NCBI GenBank assembly: GCA_020746835.1
Contig: JAGPNK010000009.1
Span: 1,612,001-1,676,000 of the forward strand
Length of the DNA: 64,000 nt
Source: Stachybotrys elegans
Lineage: Eukaryota > Ascomycota > Sordariomycetes > Hypocreales > Stachybotryaceae
Direction: 5' to 3'
Part shown: in pieces, positions 11,777-23,081 of the stretch
Numbering within the stretch: the first letter of the stretch is position 1
How the letters are laid out: the number at the start of each line of letters is the position of its first letter
The notes under the pieces: generated by a model
What the model saw: only the letters and a program-made list of their open reading frames with translations
The model's database searches: none
Told to the model about the DNA's origin: nothing
Made by a program: the position numbers and the translations under genes

Positions 11777-13499
11777 TTACGCCTCAACGAGGTCAGAGTC
11801 CATGGCAGCGGCGGCCTTGGCGCGAGCCACCCAGTGGGGGACGGCGCGCTTGCGGGACTCCTCCGTGGCGACAGGGACGGGCGAGGAGGTGGCCGAGACG
11901 GTCGAGTTGGAGGGGGTGGTGGAGTTGAGGAGGTCGGCTGTCTCGGGTGTCAGTAGGCAGTCTTTATATGGGAGGCTGGGTGGCGGCCTTACCAGAGGGC
12001 TCGAACTCGGGGATCTCGTCACCCTTAAAGGGGATGCGGGCAACGTCGCCGCACACGGGAGCCTCGAAAACGACACCGGTCTGAGGGAAGGGCTCAAGAG
12101 GTCCCCAGAGGTTGCCGTTCTCGTCAACACCAACGCCCTGAGTGAGCCAGGGCATCTGGGAGAAGTCATTGGCGGGAGGGAAGGTTCCAGGGATGTTCTG
12201 CTCGCCGTGGACCCAAACGTTGACGGGCTGGACGTAGGTACCAGCAAGGAAGCCGTTGGTGGTAGAGCGAGTGCGGGGGACGCCGTTGATCTCGGCGACA
12301 GCGCGGTAGTCACGAGCGTAGCCGCTGAGGATATCGGCACGGTAGCGGAACTCGTTGCGCTCGTTGCCACGAAGAGGGACAACGGCGATGAGGCGGTCAG
12401 AGGGCTCGCCAGTGCAAGGGTCGTAGTCAATGGCGTAGAGGGCAATGGTGGCACGGTTGTTGGAGGTGAAACCAATAAACTGAATGGGTCAGTGATGCAC
12501 AAAGTGGGCGTGGCTTGGGGAAAAGCTTACTCGAGACTCGCCAAGCTCAGTGTTGGGGTTGAAGTTGTCAATGCCAAGAAGGCCAAGCTCCATGCGGACG
12601 TAGACGAGGTCACCAAGAGTGACAATCTGGATGTTGTTGGCGACAATGCTGAAGCAGATCATCTCGTTGCCGCGCTTGATACCGGAGAAGGTAACGAAGT
12701 CGCCGGGCAGGAAAGGAGCAGCGACAAGAGGGTTGGGAGCAGAAAAGGTGCCCGAGCCGCGGAAGGGGCGGTTGGTCATGGGGCAGAGGGGGTCGGTGGC
12801 ATTGCGAGGGATGCACATGGGGAAGCCGGAGAAGGAGCTGATAGAAGGACTCTCATCATCAGCAGTGAAGAAGGGAGCCCCGGCGTAGCCAACAGAGAAG
12901 ACGGCGTTGGGGTCGCTGATGCGCAGAAGGGGGCCGCCGGCGATCTGCATGGAGCCATCCGTCATGTTGACAGACTCGACGAAACCACTGTTCAGGCCCT
13001 CGAAGAACTGGTAGGTAATGATCTGACCGGCAATAGCCTGGCCGTTGACAAAGTTACCGATAACCTATTGGCCAGTCAGCGAGAGTGTTGGTGTGGGGGG
13101 AAGGGGGGGGTTGAAACATACGTTAGTCTCATAGCCGATCATGGAAGCCTTCTCGGCAGCAAAGTCCTTGAAGGGAACGTTGGCAGCTGGCAAAGTCAGA
13201 AAGGTTGTTTGATTTTTGCGCAGCAGAGGGAAGGCTCACCGGGGAACTGGACAAGCAGGTTCTTGGGGACCAGAATCTGGAAACCATTCACCGTAATGGT
13301 TCCTCCACTGTTGTAGGTATCATCAGTGGCAACGGCATCTTCAAGGCCGCCCTGGATAAAGAGTGGCGCGCTACGAGCTGGTTAGCAACCAAGGACTCGG
13401 GAATCGGAAAGGGGGAGTTGTGGCGTACTCTTGAGCAAAGGCCAGGAGGCCAAGGCTACAAAGCTGCAGGACGACGAGGAAACGGCTGAGGAGAGCCAT
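11777..13499 (-). CDS. secreted fungal protein of unknown function (six exons)
   Basis: Exons on the minus strand are 13429-13499, 13240-13370, 13122-13186, 12531-13064, 11993-12479 and 11777-11937 (482 aa); all phases agree and the introns are 49-58 nt. The N-terminus MALLSRFLVVLQLCSLGLLAFAQ is a clear signal peptide. The body is rich in Gly, Asn, Pro and aliphatic residues, as in secreted beta-rich proteins, with blocks such as QILVPKNLLVQFP, VIGNFVNGQAIAGQ, ISSFSGFPMCIPRNATDPLC and VNVWVHGEQNIPGTF. It resembles a secreted family widespread in filamentous fungi whose function I do not know. No catalytic motif can be named. The C-terminal 50 residues are Ser/Thr-rich, then basic and Ala-rich. 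A TATA box lies about 100 bp upstream. The opposite strand is open over 500 codons, a shadow of GC-rich coding. Confidence 0.88.
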
Positions 13500-13597
13500 T
13501 GTAGGGAGGATACCGGTGGGGGAGTTAAGAGTGGAAGAAGGAGTGAGGGTGAGGGTGAAGAGAAGAAGAAGCTATTCCATGATGGAGAAGAGGTTGA

Positions 13598-13604
13598 ATA
13601 TATA
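13598..13604 (-). promoter_or_regulatory. TATA box of the secreted-protein gene
   Basis: ATATATA on the plus strand, TATATAT on the minus strand, about 100 bp upstream of the ATG at 13499. Confidence 0.5.
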
Positions 13605-14598
13605 CACATTTGCATCTTGATGGATTCATGGTTGAAGGTCCTCTAGATAGCAAAGAGACAACGGTAAATTGGATTACACACGTCTGTTGACTGGCGGTCC
13701 CCCCTTTGGGCCGGAGCAAAATGACTCTTTGAGAAGCCTGCATGGGCACAAGGTAGCATCCATCCCAGTCGCGAAGCCGAAGGGGCCCTTGGGTCGGGGG
13801 CACGGGGTTTGGATTTGGTTCGGCAAACCGAGGGCGGTTCGGCATCCCATTGCCAAGTCACGCTATCTGATGAACCAGGAGCAGTCCTATATTTGTGAGG
13901 GATAATATCACGAGAGAGAGGCAGACTGAGAAGGGGTAGCCTCAATGCAGTTACGATTTCGCCGTGGAGGGGGTGGTAGTTCGGACGGTGGTCGGTGTGT
14001 CGAGTTCCTCGTTCCTCTGTCTCTTGGTCGTTGCGACATTGGGGTTTTGGGGCTCCGCTCCAGGGACAACCCCGGGAGCCAGGCAGCATTCATTCATGGC
14101 CCCCCTCCGGGGACCTGGACGTCACACCCTTGGTGCCAAGACAATATTGTTCCTAAGCACGGCCCCTCTCCCCTGGGGACTCCACTGCTGGCAACGCGCA
14201 GGTGATGTGGTCGAGAACAAGATTCCGTACAGCCCGAGCGTGGGGGGGGGGAGAGAGGGGGGGGATGGAAGAAAGAAGAAAAAAGATGGGAGGGGGTGCA
14301 AGGAGCACGTCTCGCTTCTAGCCACTTTTACCACTGTATTGTCCATGGACCCAGGCGTTTCGTCATTAGGTTGCATTGGGACTGCATTGACAGGTAGCGA
14401 GCGAGTAGTCAAGCAAGGGGAGGAATACTCGCATCCAGTACCTGCATTGTGCATAGGTGTGTATAACGTACACTGTTGGCAGTTTAGGTATAGACTGCTG
14501 CTAGTCTTCGCGGGGGGAGGGTAAGCCGCGGGAAGAAGGTAGTGTTGTTGGTCCGTCTTAACCACACCGCTCATCGAAGGAACAGGTCGAGCTGAACC

Positions 14599-14620
14599 GA
14601 GCTGAGCTGAGCTGAGCTGA
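14599..14620. repeat. GAGCT pentanucleotide repeat
   Basis: Four consecutive GAGCT units in the non-coding interval. Confidence 0.8.
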
Positions 14621-15523
14621 CGGCCTGTGTCTGTTCAAGACGAGGAATAAAAACGACTGGTCGAGCGCGCGTGTGGTGCAAGCAAGGGTATGCCTAAAGG
14701 GGAGGGAGAGAGACTAGGCTCCTGAGCCTCGAACCAGCCGTGCCGCGCGCGCCACACGGATCCTTGGCTGTGAGTTTTGCCCGGATGAGCGGGCGAGGAT
14801 AAGTACTTTGGATGTGGTACCTTTTTTATTTTCCCCTCTGTCTTGAATGTTTGGTAAGGAGCGTAAGCTCCCAATCCGCGTACCGTGAACAGGGAGAGAC
14901 GGAGAGAGGCCTCTCTCGGTCAGGGGTTTGCGATTGGTGAGCTTGTCCCCGCCTCATCCTCATGACGCTCCGAAAGAGAAGACGAGGGTGCGGCGCGCAG
15001 GTTCGGCCGCCCGCGTTATCGGGGAGTGTTTTATCAATCGATCAATCAGCCATGCCAAGACGTGACAGCGCATGCTACGTAGTACATCCCTCTCTACTTC
15101 TCCGACGTCTTGTGCGTGCTATAACCCCCCTAGCACCTATAGCAAAACCACAGTGAGAGCAAGAATGGGGGGGGAGATGGATGACAGTTCCCCGCCACGG
15201 TATTGGCTGCCTCTCATCTTTCTCTCTTCTGTGTTCATCCGTCTTTTCCTGCTTGGCAGACCTGCCATCTTACCCGAGGGATGGGGGGGGGCAGGAAGAA
15301 GCGAGGGCCGCCAGGCGGAAAAGGGAAAAAAGGACAAAAAGAAAGGCAGAAGGCAGAGGGCAGAAGGCAGAGGGCAGGGATCGGGGCCACGCCAAGAGTC
15401 AAGCTTAACTTGAAATAGATTTAGGTTGCTAACCCAAAACGGCCGGCTGGTGCAGTGGGGCCGACCACGGGAGCGGGCCGTGGGCAGCCGGAGGTGCACG
15501 TGAATTTATTCATTCGTTCCTTC

Positions 15524-15561
15524 CTTCATTCATTCATTCATTCATTCATTCATTCATTCAT
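15524..15561. repeat. (TTCA)n microsatellite
   Basis: About nine uninterrupted units of the tetranucleotide TTCA. Confidence 0.9.
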
Positions 15562-16742
15562 CTGTTAGTGTCGGTTTATGCCTCCTTCATTTCTTCTCTT
15601 TTTTATAGTCTCAGGCGTTTGACCCCCTTCCCCTGTCATACCCTTTCCCCTACCCTCCCTCTCTGGCTGCAGTTTGTCCGTCCACGTCAAGGTCAAGGGC
15701 ACAAAACAGAAAAGAGGGTCATGGGGAGAGTGGGATGAAGCCCCCCTTGCCTCGTCATCCTTCCCTCTTCCTAGCTTGCAGGTTTTCTGCTTCGTATTGG
15801 GCGATTCGCCAGTCGTGCTTTAGAGTCGCCGCGCTATGATCCCGCAGTTAATCTATTTAGATTAAATTCACCAGCGGCCATGCCAGCAGATCACCACGTA
15901 GTCTCGTAGCTTATCCTTGATTTATAGAACGCTTTGCCTATTTCCTCACTCACCTGAAGCCGCCTTCTGCACGCTAATGGGCCTAGCCTCGGTGTCTCTT
16001 TTTTTTTTTTCCTTCTTCTTCTTTTTGTGCAGACCTCCAGTACCAATGCCATCACCGCTCTCCGAACATCACGTATATCATCATCTGCTATAGCGCAACC
16101 CGCCTAGCTGCATCTGCCGGCGGCCGGCCAGGCTGCCATGTGGTAGCATTCGGTATCCCGCGTGTGGCGGCGGCCCTCCTTGGATGCTACCTTCAGCCAC
16201 CCGCTGCCATTTCCTGCCTCGACATTGACATGCCCAACATTAACACGGCTTATAACAGATCCACCCTTTTGGTAGCAGCAGTGGCGGCTTTCGGAAATTT
16301 CTGCTCTTGCCCCGACCGTGCACGCCATCTACCTTGCTTGTCCTTGGCCTTGTCTTTGGCCTTGGCCTTGAGCCCGTCCAGAGGGTTGGGGGGGCCCCTA
16401 CGCGCGCTACTCACCCCCACCTCTTCCCTTCCCTTCACTTCACTTCCTCCTCCTCCTCCTCCTCTTCCCCCCGGGGGAGGGGGCCCTTGCCGAGACACCA
16501 CCTTCGATCACGATGCTATACATATCCACTGCCTCTCTTCTATGTATCTCTTCTACCCTGTACGGATACGGGCTGCGCTTACCACCAATTCTGGCTGCTG
16601 ATTTGACCGGCAAGACACCCACCCCTGCTCCGTCCCAGGCTCACTCACATCGTTTTGGGCGAGGCATTCAGCTCGCAAACCGTAATCATCAAAATTCTTC
16701 GTCATCACGAAGGAGTACGCTGGAAAGCCTGTACCAATATTG

Positions 16743-16770
16743 CACACCACCACCACCACCACCACCATCA
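16743..16770. repeat. (CAC)n microsatellite
   Basis: A run of CAC/ACC trinucleotides in non-coding DNA; no gene model places it in a protein. Confidence 0.85.
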
Positions 16771-18388
16771 CATTCCTCCCCGCCGACGGCTCTGCCATCT
16801 TTCAATAGACCCGAATCAGTTCCCACTCCCGAAATGGGTCCAACCCTTTCCCTCCTCCTCTGATGCTATTCACAAAGCGCGTACGCCTTGGCTCCACCCG
16901 CTGGCCCGAACCACCACATGCGGTCGGACTTATTCACCCCTACTCCCGATCTTTCACCTCTGACCAGTCGGAGAACAGACTGGGTTAGGCGACCTGGCAT
17001 AATCCTCGTCCTACGAATCCATTTCCAGGCTGTCACCCGTATGGTTGAAAGTGTTTCCTTTCCATGGGCCTGCCCCCCCTGATCCCTTGATTCGGTCATT
17101 GACCTTTGATGAACTATTCCTCTTTGCCCAACCAAACTAGTCATCATCGTGGCCCAGCACCCTGCGCTTGTGCTCCCATATGGGGCGCATTGCAGTACTT
17201 CTGCGGCTTTCGCTTGGTTCTCAGCTGCGGCTAGGCCATCAAGGACCGGCCCATGCCGTGGCTGTTTCTACCCTGTCAGCAGGTCAGTGCCGTCGAGGCT
17301 TCGTCTTGCCGCCACCTTGCTTTTTTTTGCTGGCTCCAGTCATAGCGGCACGGGCTACCCATGGAGTAGTTACCGGCATAGCGGCCTTGGTCGTATGTCG
17401 GTGTGTTACCTCAAGCGCTTAGTTGCATGTCTACATGCATACGGGGCCCTGTCTATCATTCAGTCCGTCTCCCTCGGATCCTCTGCTGGTGAAGGATCAA
17501 GCCCACGCACTGAAAATCAGGTACACCCGCTGCAGTCAGACATTTCCTCCCATGGCCACTAGGCCCTTGCTCACATGCATCCTCATCGGCCCGCTTGTCT
17601 CGCTGAGTGAAGCCGAGTGGGCTCTTGGCGACTCGCTGCAGCCTTGACCGCGAGTCATCCTTGTCGACTTGTCCATTCTTCTGTCTATCCAGCATCGACC
17701 TGGAGCACGTGTGCATTCACCCGGGCTTGCCGCCACCGCCCCTCCATCATGATCCCTATCTATATCGATTCCATCATACCCATCCCGCTGCCTTGACGGG
17801 GCCCTCTTGTCAATAGTTTACCACTGTAGTGCGAGGCTGGTCACATTCTCCTCGTCCTTGTGTCCCAAACTCTTCCTCATCAGGAACTTGATCCGAGCAG
17901 GAGCCTTGTTTAGCTCGGGCATCTTGTGGGATTCCGGCATCGAGGCCCAGATAACACCGTTCGATTTTCATCAGCTGTTCAACGCATCGTGATCCCGTAA
18001 TGCTTACTACGTGGTAGGTTGTGGCCAACAAGGATGCGGGATGCCACCCCTCGGACCATCTCGCCCTCTTGGCTTGGCCATTCACGGACCAGGCAGCCAC
18101 ATCTCGGCTATCTTTGACCAGCTCGCTTGGACCAAACTTGACATGCTGGTCCGAGCCTATGGGATATCCACGTTGTTTGGCTCGGCAATTCTTCTCGTCT
18201 ATCCCCTCTGCCCATCACATATTTAACACCGCTGTCTGCCTGTCCCAAGATCCCGTCTTCCCTTGGAACTCCAGGCCCAAGCTTCCAGCCCTCCTCCTTC
18301 ACCCACTCCTGATTGCTTGTTTGCTCCTCCACCTATTCTTGAACATCTTTTGATTGGGCATACCTTCCCGTTTGCACATAAATCAAAC

Positions 18389-20459
18389 ATGTTGCTCAAG
18401 GCTTGGCAGTTTGCCGCAATCTCCAGCTTCCTAGCTGGAGCTCTTGCACACCCCACAGAGAGGCACTCCTCCGTCTCTGCTCGCCAGGACGCTCCTGTTG
18501 AAGAAGCTCCTGCCGATGCTCCTGTGGATGAGGTTGCTGCGCTCCGTGATGATTCGGATCGCTGGGACTCGCCCGAATACACTCTCCTTTACAGGAGCCC
18601 CCTTCCCATCCCTCCAGTCAAGCAGCCCAAGCTGAAGTTGACCAACCCCGTCTCCGGTGCTCCAATTCACTACTACGAGATTGAGATCAAGCCCTTTGAG
18701 CAGAGGGTCTATCCCACCCTTCGCCGTAAGTCTGGCTGCCCAACCCATTCTGAGTGATAAACTAACTTGCTTCCCAGCCGCCAAGTTTGTTGGCTACGAC
18801 GGAATCGCCCCCGGTCCCACCTTCATCACCCCGGTCGGCACAGGTGAGCTATAATCATCCCACCTATATGTTCTGTTTACATACTGACCCGACTCTTGCA
18901 GAGACTGTCGTTCGTTTCATCAACAGGGCTGACAAGGAGAACTCTGTCCACCTTCACGGCTCTCCCTCCCGAGCTCCTGTAAGGCCCATCCCCCCTCTAC
19001 CCACCACACATAGCTGATGCTGACACTCTCAACAGTTTGACGGATGGGCAGAGGATGTTACTTTCCCCGGAGAGTACAAGGACTACTACTGGCCCAACTA
19101 CCAGTCGGCTCGCATGCTCTGGGTATGTCCCACCTGCAACCCCGTACTTGGCTAGACCAAGCTAACCCGCGGTTCCAGTACCACGATCACGCCGCCCACA
19201 TCACTGCCGAGAACGCCTATCTTGGCCAGGCTGGTGTCTATCTCCTCCACGACCCCGCCGAGGATGCTCTCGGTCTTCCCAGTGGATACGGAGAGTTCGA
19301 CATCCCCATTGTCCTGACCTCTCGCTACTACAACGAGGACGGTACTCTCCGCTCCACCGACACCGAGGACCAGAACTTGTAAGGCTCCTCCCGTCTCATC
19401 ACCACGGCCTTCCCGACTAACACATAGCAGCTGGGGAGATGTCATTCACGTCAACGGCCAGGCATGGCCCTTCTTCAACGTCCAGCCCCGCAAGTACCGT
19501 CTCCGCTTCCTCAACGCGGCCGTCTCCCGCGCCTGGTTCCTGTACTTTGTCCGCACCAACAGCCCCAACGCCCGCATCCCCTTCCAGGTCATTGCCACCG
19601 ACGCCGGTCTCACTGAGCGGCCCATCACCACCCAGCAGATGTACCTGTCCATCGCTGAGCGTTACGAGATTGTCATTGACTTCACCAACTACCGTGGCCA
19701 GACCATCGATCTCCGCAATGTTGCCGAGACCAACGACGTCGGTGACGAGGACGAGTACGCCCACACCCTCGAGGTCATGCGCTTCATTGTCAGCAGCACC
19801 CCCGTCCAGGACAACAGCGTTGTTCCCGCCACCCTCCGCCACGTCCCCTTCCCCCCGACCGCGACAACATCCTCACCCGCCACTTCAAGTTTGAGCGTTC
19901 CAACGGCCAGTACCAGATCAACGACGTTGCCTTTGCCGACGTCAACAACCGTGTCCTCGCCAAGCCTGCCCTGGGCTCTGTCGAGATCTGGGAGCTCGAG
20001 AACAGCTCTGGAGGATGGTCACATCCGGTGCATATACACTTGATTGACTTCAAAGTTCTGAGGCGAACTGGCGGGCGCAATGCTGTGATGCCCTACGAGT
20101 CGGCCGGCCTCAAGGATGTGGTCTGGCTGGGTCGCGGTGAGACCCTGACGGTCGAGGCCCACTACCAGCCCTGGACCGGTGCCTACATGTTCCACTGCCA
20201 TAACCTGATCCACGAGGACAACGACATGATGGCCGTCTTCAACGTCACCGCTATGGAGGAGAAGGGATATGTCCAGGAGGACTTTGAGGATCCCCTGAAC
20301 CCCAAGTGGCGCGCTCGCCCCTACACCTTGAGCGATGTCACTGCTCGCACCGGCCCCTTCTCTGATGAGGCCATTACCGCTCGCATCATGGAGCTGGCCC
20401 GCGAGGAGCCTTACAACCGCCTTGACGAGATCCGCGCCGACCTTGGTATCGAGGAGTAA
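18389..20459 (+). CDS. multicopper oxidase (bilirubin oxidase type), apparent frameshift
   Basis: Exons 18389-18725, 18778-18843, 18902-18978, 19036-19122, 19179-19378 and 19431-20459; one frame shift is needed in the last exon. A signal peptide (about 1-20) and an acidic N-terminal segment precede the three cupredoxin domains. Copper motifs are HLHGSPSRAPFDGW (His151, His153), WYHDH (from Trp189), HPVHIH and HCHNLIHEDNDMM, as in bilirubin oxidases and CotA-like enzymes that oxidise phenols or pigments with reduction of O2 to water. At the C6 run 19851-19856 the frame moves by -1, as if one C were missing. Protein similarity to the family continues on both sides, so no intron explains it. Unshifted translation would stop at 20043, lose the last two copper motifs and be inactive. 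A read error, a recent mutation or slippage are all possible. The acceptor of the last intron could also be 19427. Confidence 0.88.
19851..19856 (+). other. C6 run at the frameshift in the multicopper oxidase
   Basis: The upstream frame reads TTC CCC CCG ACC; the conserved protein continues in the frame CCC GAC CGC. One additional C in this run would restore a single frame. Confidence 0.75.
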
Positions 20460-21691
20460 AGAGGCCCCTGCAGCCTGCTCCCTTACGACGACCAATGACG
20501 GTTCCGGGCCCTGTTGGGCAATTTAATGAGTCTTAAATGATATACACGACCAGACTCCAGTGCGTCTTTACTTCTGCCCTTTCTTGGGGTAGCTGGTGGG
20601 CTGAGACGCGATACGCCAAGCCGCCAGCGCTATTATGAGACGTTGAATGTTTGGACTGAGTAACTAACCATTGTGTACATAGCTTTCAGTTTCTTGTTCA
20701 AACTTTTTCAGTTACATAGTGCGAATATTGTCTATAAATATATATGACCTCATTCAAGTTTCCAATACCCTGTGACATGAGACGGACTCTTGGGGTCAGG
20801 ATTATGTACGTGGGAGTTCCGCAGGCTCCCTCATCCTGGTTCACCTGGTAAAACTCGCTTGTTCAAACGTTGGCTCGGAACTTGTCCAACGTAGCCCCAA
20901 CCCCCCAACTGTTCACCGCCATGGCCATTGCGTTGGACCATTCAGTCAAGGCCAAGGTTGGTTGCATCAATATCTAATCAGGTGACATTGGACAGGAAAT
21001 TTTTCATCAGTGCTCGATTAATCAATCCATGGCCCTGATATTATATCTGCCGGGATGTACAACTTGGGCCACCCTTTGTTCCAGAAATTTGGTTCCCAAA
21101 GCTTGTGTCCCGTGTCCAGAAAACAAGCATAATGAAATGCATGACAAGGGGGATTCTCCTTTGGGCGGGCTTGATATTGGCGGCAGTTATTACAGTGTGT
21201 CGATGGTTGTCCATAGTTGCATCCCCAGTGCATAGGGACGCGTCAGCGTCTCTGTAAAGCTGCAGCCTTTCCCAGCTCTGATCTAGTGTATCCAAGTTCC
21301 TCAGGAGCAAAACCGGCCCAGTCCTCCAATGTACAGGCGGTACTATCCGTCCACGGTCCATGGAACAATAGAAGACTCGAGACTCCACCATTTCCGCATT
21401 GACTCTCTAAATATTTACCTATGTATGTAAATGTGCGCATTGGACCCTCTACGTGCCCCATTTTCCTGAGCCCTTAACCACTAAACTCGAAACAATTTGT
21501 AAACAAAAGGGGCGGGTTCGCCATCCACCCAGCGGTTCACGATGCGTCCTTGGCACACCGACATGGATTACTCGGCTTCAGCCACCAGGATTATGTACAA
21601 AGTCTAGACCAGTCTTGTACTGGCGGTCAAAACTCTGCGGCACGCTCCGTGCCCTCTCACAACTCTCTTCTTGTCAACCAGAAGCGCCATC
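20460..21691. other. intergenic, no gene seen
   Basis: 3' flank of the multicopper oxidase, then AT-richer DNA that leads into the promoter of the esterase. Open frames here are short and without domains. Confidence 0.6.
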
Positions 21692-22711
21692 ATGGAGGAA
21701 ATTGTCAAGACGCTCGGGCGTGAAGACGCACCCCCTTTCCTGAAAGTGCGCCTGTCCTTCCCTCACCGGCTCAACTGCTTTATTCGGCTGTGGTGCTTCA
21801 AGATTGTTGCATACATCGTGTTTGCAATCCACAGATACTGGTACCCCTCGCCGCCATCTCTTCGCCCAACCCTCGTCAAGCGCTACCCGTCACGCCCAGG
21901 GCTCCAGGTTCGCATCTTCTACCCCCCAAACCACAGCTCGCAGAACTTGCTGCCTCTGTACCTGGACATCCATGGCGGGGGGTTCGCGCTGTGCGATCCG
22001 GACATTGATGATGAGTTTTGCGCAATGTGGGCCAGGCGCACTGGCTGTCTCGTCGCCTCTCTCGACTACTCCAAAGCGCCCCTGTACCCCTTTCCCACCG
22101 CCGTCTATGATGTAGCAGCTTTGGCCGAGGCGGTACTAGCCGATGAGAGTCTGCCTATTGACAAGACTCGAGTCGCGATGGGTGGGTTCAGCGCAGGAGG
22201 TAACCTGGCCCTATCCGCAAGCCAGCTTCCGGGTCTGAAGGGGACTATCAAGGCTGCGGTGCCTTTCTATCCTGTCGTCAACTTCGACCACCCCCCGGAT
22301 GAGAAGATGCGTCGTTGTCCATATACAGGCGGTCCTAGAGATGGGTTGGCGGATACAAGCTTCTGGTTTGACTGGGCATATCTCCCCCCAGGGCAAAACC
22401 GACGCAACCCCCTCCTCAGTCCCTGCTATGCCAAAAGGGAAAACCTGCCCCCTTGGATATATATTATCGGAGCAGAGTGGGACTTGCTCAGGCTAGAGGC
22501 CCAGAAGATGATATGCGAACTGGCAGACGTTGAGCTTCAAGAGGAAGACTTTGAAAAGGGCACGTACAAGTGGACGTTGGCCAAGGGCTGCACTCATGGT
22601 TTCACGCATCACTTTGGACAGAAGCCGGAGAAGCGAAAGAGAAGAGAGGCGAAGTGTGAGCCGATCCTGGACCAGGCGGTTGAGTGGCTGGGCAAGGCAT
22701 TGGCAGGATAG
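21692..22711 (+). CDS. alpha/beta-hydrolase of the HSL (GDXG) esterase/lipase family
   Basis: A single exon of 339 codons; the first ATG is at 21692. The oxyanion motif HGGG is at 94-97 in LDIHGGGFALC. The nucleophile is Ser167 in GFSAGG, the acid is Asp264 (EWDLL) and the base His302 (THGFTHHF), a complete catalytic triad in the order expected for hormone-sensitive-lipase-like carboxylesterases. A hydrophobic segment at about 33-47 may associate with membranes; there is no cleavable signal peptide, so the enzyme is probably intracellular. It should hydrolyse small esters or lactones; the substrate cannot be read from the sequence. It follows the multicopper oxidase on the same strand after 1.2 kb, with no sign of co-transcription. 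Confidence 0.93.
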   Translation: MEEIVKTLGREDAPPFLKVRLSFPHRLNCFIRLWCFKIVAYIVFAIHRYWYPSPPSLRPTLVKRYPSRPGLQVRIFYPPNHSSQNLLPLYLDIHGGGFALCDPDIDDEFCAMWARRTGCLVASLDYSKAPLYPFPTAVYDVAALAEAVLADESLPIDKTRVAMGGFSAGGNLALSASQLPGLKGTIKAAVPFYPVVNFDHPPDEKMRRCPYTGGPRDGLADTSFWFDWAYLPPGQNRRNPLLSPCYAKRENLPPWIYIIGAEWDLLRLEAQKMICELADVELQEEDFEKGTYKWTLAKGCTHGFTHHFGQKPEKRKRREAKCEPILDQAVEWLGKALAG

Positions 22712-23081
22712 ACATGAAGGAATCGTTGTTCCTATATTTCACTTTGCGTTCATTTCCATTGATAAAGCAACAGGCTTAAAAACCTTTGCATAAAGAGGAT
22801 ACGTCAGGCTATATGTTACCTTGTTTTGGGCTGCACATGCTTCGCTGATTATAGTTGCTACAAGGAGAGGGATGGGAGGTTTCAAAGAATGCAATAGTTC
22901 AAAGAATGTGATAGCTGGATTGAGTAGTGGTATGTCCTGAGTTGTTATAGAAATATCACAGCACAAAACCGGCTACAAAGATTCAAATTCACGATTCAAG
23001 CAAGTAATTTGTAGGCCATCAATCACGGATCAATTCGAGGCTCTTGGCTTAGCATTAATCATAAGCTTCCTTGCTCCTTCA
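22712..23081. other. convergent intergenic region
   Basis: AT-rich 3' flanks of the esterase (plus) and the alpha-glucosidase (minus). Nothing else is seen. Confidence 0.7.

Larger units (their letters stand above)
13500..18388. other. 4.9-kb non-coding interval
   Basis: Beyond the TATA box at 13598, no exon chain or domain can be supported, though many short frames are open on both strands. It contains simple repeats (GAGCT units near 14600, TTCA units at 15524-15561, CAC units at 16743-16770), purine/pyrimidine tracts and G runs. The last part is the promoter of the multicopper oxidase. Confidence 0.55.

Noticed and set aside
11802..13316. 504-codon plus-strand frame
   Set aside because: It is antisense to the secreted-protein gene and spans its introns; the minus-strand model has signal peptide, exon phases and splice sites.
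15524..16770. tetra- and trinucleotide repeats as CRISPR-like arrays
   Set aside because: Plain microsatellites without spacers; the organism is a eukaryote.
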